Source: CAYVLI01 sp964452105 [NCBI: uncultured Nitrospinota bacterium] (GTDB taxonomy: Bacteria > JAUXIQ01). Taken from it: DNA of 6,957 nucleotides. Each line of letters starts with the position of its first letter. The first letter of the stretch is position 1. The DNA lies in contig CAYVLI010000096.1 of assembly GCA_964452105.1 (NCBI GenBank), positions 1 to 6,957 on the forward strand, in the 5' to 3' direction. A model generated the notes under the pieces. The model worked only from the letters and a program-made list of their open reading frames with translations, did not search any database and was not told where the DNA came from. The position numbers were made by a program, and so were the translations under genes. This document shows, piece by piece, positions 4,524-6,957 of the stretch.

Positions 4524-6062
4524 ATGGAAGAGGGGCGCGACAGCGCAGAGGCAGCCTACCGCAAGAAGGCCACCGTGGTGGTGATGCTGGCCTCTTTCCT
4601 TTTAGTGTTCCACATCACCATGATTAACGTGGGCTTCCCTCAGATACAGATTGCTTTCGGAACGAACGTGGAGACCATCAGGTGGGTTCTCAACGCTATG
4701 CTGGTGAGCACCAGCGTTATGCTTCCGCTGGTGGGCTGGCTGGGCCGAGCCGTTGGTCTCAAGAATATTTACCTGGTCGGGTTTTTCCTCTATATTGTAA
4801 CTACTATGCTCGCCGGAAGCGCCTGGAGCATAGAATCGCTAATCGGTTTTCAGGTTCTGCAGGGGGTGGGCACCGGTATCCTCATGACGGTGACCATTGC
4901 TGTGGTTTCCGTGGTCTATCCTGCAGAGCAGCGCGGGAAGGGGATGGCATACTGGAGCATAGCCAACAGCCTGGGAGGGGCGGCCGGCCCGCTTGTAGGC
5001 GGCTATGTCGCGGATAACTTCAGTTGGCGGCTTATATTCTACCTGAACGCCCCTCTGGCGATAGTCAGCTTTATCATGTGTCTGCTTTTCATCAAGAGGG
5101 ATGAGGAGAGGGTGGTCGAGGAGTTCGATTACCTGGGATTCGGGTTTATATCCACGGCCCTTATCTCCCTGCTTATCGCCATGAGCCAGGGCAGGATCGA
5201 AGGTTGGAATTCCAATTATATACTCGGCCTGCTTCTTGTCTTCGTTGCCTCTTTTGGGGCATGGATAATTACGGAGATGAAGGTGAAGCGCCCCCTGATA
5301 GATTTGTCTCTCTTCAAGGACAAGTTCTTCGTGGCCGGGATAACGGTTACTTTCGTAATAGGTATCAGCCTTTACGGGACCAATTTCCTCATGCCGCTGT
5401 TCATGCAGGGTGTCCTCGATTACACCGTGCTTCGCTCGGCGGTGGTTATCGTGGTGGGGGTGCTGATTTCGGTCTTTTTCAGTCGTGTATCCGGCCCCAT
5501 GTCCGATGCATTCGGCCCCAGGGTTCCGCTCATAATCGGGATATTGTTCTGGTCGCTGTTCTCCTACTACTTCAGTATGGTTGACTTGCGGGCGAGCTTC
5601 CTGTTTTTATGTGTGGTCATGGTACTACGTGGTGTGGGGTACGGGCTCAGTCTTCCTCCGATGATGTCCGGCTCGCTGGCTACTATCCCTGCACGGCTTA
5701 CTACCATGGCCTCCGGGATACTGAACCTTGCTTTTACTATCGGAGGGATGGTTTCCATAGCCGTCCTGGGGACACTGCTGGATAAGCAGGAACTGGTGCA
5801 CTACGCCAATTACGCCACGGAACAGAATCTGTCGTCTCCGATTACTGTTAACGCTATCGCCATGCTGCAATCCTTTTTCTCAGGGGTTGGGTATGTTTCA
5901 GCTCATGCCAGAGGGCTGGCTATTACTGTTCTATCGGGGATAGTAAGAAGAGAAGCCGTTGTGAGCGCTTTTCAGGATGGATATGTCTTCCTCACCCTGG
6001 TTACGCTTCTGGCCCTGGTCCCGGCATGGCTCATGGGTCGAGTTAAGCAAAGCGGCGTTTAA
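4524..6062 (+). CDS. MFS transporter, DHA2 (EmrB/QacA-like) type
   Basis: The product is 512 residues from the ATG at 4524. GTG (4518) and TTG (4521) lie in frame just before it, but AAGGGG at 4513-4518 is well placed only for the ATG. Hydrophobic segments from about residue 16 to the C-terminus fit the 14-helix DHA2 layout. The loop between helices 2 and 3 has a motif-A form, GWLGRAVGLK (71-80). Helix 5 has motif C, with GPLVGG at 155-160, followed by SWRLIFYLNAP (167-177), typical of this family. A long loop near 420-455 before the last helices is also usual. Family members are proton antiporters exporting drugs or other amphipathic compounds across the inner membrane. In helix 1 the common LDTTIVNVALP motif reads FHITMINVGFP, with H30 at the aspartate position. 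The substrate is unknown. No membrane-fusion or outer-membrane partner lies beside it. Confidence 0.92.
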   Translation: MEEGRDSAEAAYRKKATVVVMLASFLLVFHITMINVGFPQIQIAFGTNVETIRWVLNAMLVSTSVMLPLVGWLGRAVGLKNIYLVGFFLYIVTTMLAGSAWSIESLIGFQVLQGVGTGILMTVTIAVVSVVYPAEQRGKGMAYWSIANSLGGAAGPLVGGYVADNFSWRLIFYLNAPLAIVSFIMCLLFIKRDEERVVEEFDYLGFGFISTALISLLIAMSQGRIEGWNSNYILGLLLVFVASFGAWIITEMKVKRPLIDLSLFKDKFFVAGITVTFVIGISLYGTNFLMPLFMQGVLDYTVLRSAVVIVVGVLISVFFSRVSGPMSDAFGPRVPLIIGILFWSLFSYYFSMVDLRASFLFLCVVMVLRGVGYGLSLPPMMSGSLATIPARLTTMASGILNLAFTIGGMVSIAVLGTLLDKQELVHYANYATEQNLSSPITVNAIAMLQSFFSGVGYVSAHARGLAITVLSGIVRREAVVSAFQDGYVFLTLVTLLALVPAWLMGRVKQSGV

Positions 6063-6088
6063 AGGCTCTGTGGTGGGGGCGGCTTCAT

Positions 6089-6107
6089 TCGAGCCCGCGG
6101 GATGACA
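6089..6107 (-). repeat. Possible solo half-copy of the 368-474 repeat
   Basis: On the minus strand this reads TGTCATCCCGCGGGCTCGA. The left unit of the 368-474 element starts TGTCATTCCCTTCGGCTCGA, giving 16 shared positions with one gap and three mismatches. It lies just after the transporter stop. The match is short and could be chance. Confidence 0.3.
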
Positions 6108-6113
6108 TAGACC

Positions 6114-6141
6114 TTGTATTTCTGTCAAGTTGTGCAATAAT
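6114..6141 (+). promoter_or_regulatory. Candidate promoter of the acyl-CoA dehydrogenase gene
   Basis: TTGTAT (6114-6119), a 16-base spacer and AATAAT (6136-6141) match three and five bases of the sigma70 consensus boxes. Transcription would begin near 6148, giving a leader of about 45 bases that includes the ribosome binding site. This suggests the gene can be transcribed separately from the transporter. Confidence 0.4.
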
Positions 6142-6177
6142 AGCGCTTTTAGATGTTAAGGGCTTGTGAATTCAGTA

Positions 6178-6186
6178 TAAGGAGGT
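6178..6186 (+). promoter_or_regulatory. Near-ideal ribosome binding site fixing a GTG start
   Basis: TAAGGAGGT is fully complementary to the 16S rRNA 3' end. Its GGAGG core is eight bases from the GTG at 6194. An in-frame TGA at 6167 rules out longer starts, so GTG 6194 is the start. Confidence 0.8.
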
Positions 6187-6193
6187 CCGAATC

Positions 6194-6957
6194 GTGTATT
6201 TCGAGTTTACCGAAGAGCAGGCGTTGTGGCATAAGACGGTGCATGATTTCGTTGATAAGGAGTTCGGCCGGGATTATTACCGGCAGTGCGACCAGGAGAG
6301 GCGTTATCCCTATGAGCTGTACGGAAGGCTGGCAGAACTGGGCTGGATCGGCATAATGCTGCCAGAAGAGTATGGCGGCATGGGCTCAGACGCAATCATG
6401 TACACCATACTCAACGAGGCCCTGGGAAAGTATGGTGTGGATACGGGGACCCCGGTGGCCCTGACGACCTTCACGGCAACCAACGTGGTGCGCTACGGCA
6501 CGGAAGAGCAGAAGCAAAACTACTTGCCTAAAGTATGCAAGGGAGAAATCCGTTTCTCGATTTCCATAACCGAGCCGGATGCCGGTTCCGATGCGGCTTC
6601 GCTGAAAATTTCCGCGGTGCAGGACGGAGATGAATTCGTGATTAACGGTCAGAAGGTCTTCTCCACCGCGGCGCATGCGGAGAATAACATCATCTGTCTG
6701 GCGGCTCGAACGGACAAGATTGCGGAAAAACACAAGGGCATAAGCCTCATCCTCGTGCCCAACGATACGTCGGGCCTGGAGCTGCGCCGGTTGAACACCC
6801 TGGCGCGCCGCGCCACGGGCACCAACGAGATTTTCTTCACCAACGTCAGGGTGCCCAGGAAGAACCTGTTAGGGGAGCTGAACCACGGATGGGATTACCT
6901 CTCCGGCCATCTGGAAATAGAGCGCCTGGCGGTTGCGGGAATGAACCTGGGCAACGC
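6194..6957 (+). CDS. Acyl-CoA dehydrogenase, partial (3' end beyond window)
   Basis: Only the first 254 residues are present; a full protein would be about 380. The N-terminal helical domain starts at FTEEQALWHKTVHDFV (4-19) and contains LPEEYGGMG (56-64). The middle beta domain has the family signature ITEPDAGSDAAS (125-136), which contacts FAD and substrate, then INGQKVFSTAA (150-160) and VRVPRKNLLGE (218-228). The enzyme should introduce the alpha-beta double bond into an acyl-CoA, passing electrons from FAD to an electron-transfer flavoprotein. The last part, LEIERLAVAG (240-249), has a glutamate (E243) where isovaleryl-CoA and long-chain acyl-CoA dehydrogenases carry their catalytic base. 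The alternative base position, in the C-terminal domain, is outside the window, so the substrate class stays open. The upstream crotonase would suit a later step of the same kind of pathway. The gene begins 131 bases after the transporter stop. Confidence 0.93.
   Translation, partial: MYFEFTEEQALWHKTVHDFVDKEFGRDYYRQCDQERRYPYELYGRLAELGWIGIMLPEEYGGMGSDAIMYTILNEALGKYGVDTGTPVALTTFTATNVVRYGTEEQKQNYLPKVCKGEIRFSISITEPDAGSDAASLKISAVQDGDEFVINGQKVFSTAAHAENNIICLAARTDKIAEKHKGISLILVPNDTSGLELRRLNTLARRATGTNEIFFTNVRVPRKNLLGELNHGWDYLSGHLEIERLAVAGMNLGN

Noticed and set aside
1-6957. CRISPR array or defence operon
   Set aside because: No regularly spaced direct repeats and no cas, toxin-antitoxin or restriction genes; the repeats present are palindromic and irregularly spaced.

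Overview
The window holds five protein-coding genes, all on the plus strand, with repeat-rich gaps between them. In order they are: a CinA-type protein, a DnaQ-like 3'-5' exonuclease fused to a WYL domain, a crotonase-family (enoyl-CoA hydratase/isomerase) enzyme, a DHA2-type 14-helix MFS transporter, and the N-terminal two thirds of an acyl-CoA dehydrogenase that runs off the right edge. The codon use (frequent ATA and AGG), the fatty-acid/acyl-CoA enzymes and the many short palindromic repeats suggest an environmental bacterium. Chloroflexota (Dehalococcoidia-like) or a deltaproteobacterium-like anaerobe would fit, but this is only an inference from style; there is no rRNA or other marker gene.

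Layout. 1-725 has no convincing gene. It carries two repeat structures (59-97 and 368-474) and then a good sigma70-type promoter for cinA. 726-1964 is cinA; its N-terminal domain looks intact, but its C-terminal PncC-like domain has lost the usual active-site motifs. A 93-base gap with a perfect hairpin (1999-2022) leads to the exonuclease-WYL gene (2058-2918). The next gap (2919-3227) has two back-to-back 10-bp palindromes and a terminator-like hairpin. The crotonase gene (3228-4007) has a strong ribosome binding site. 4008-4517 is a repeat island. It holds a GC-rich palindrome, an imperfect inverted repeat, and a 139-bp MITE-like unit with 18-bp ends that encloses two hairpins. The transporter (best start 4524, end 6062) and the acyl-CoA dehydrogenase (6194 to edge) follow.

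How the genes fit together. The crotonase and the acyl-CoA dehydrogenase carry out consecutive types of step in acyl-CoA beta-oxidation-like metabolism. They are separated by the transporter and by more than 2 kb, so a single operon is not shown. CinA and the exonuclease are housekeeping or nucleic-acid/nucleotide maintenance genes without an obvious link to the acyl-CoA genes. The most unusual material is non-coding: several small palindromic repeat families, one of which (three copies) shows paired base changes that preserve its stem. No CRISPR array, tRNA, rRNA, transposase or defence operon is visible.
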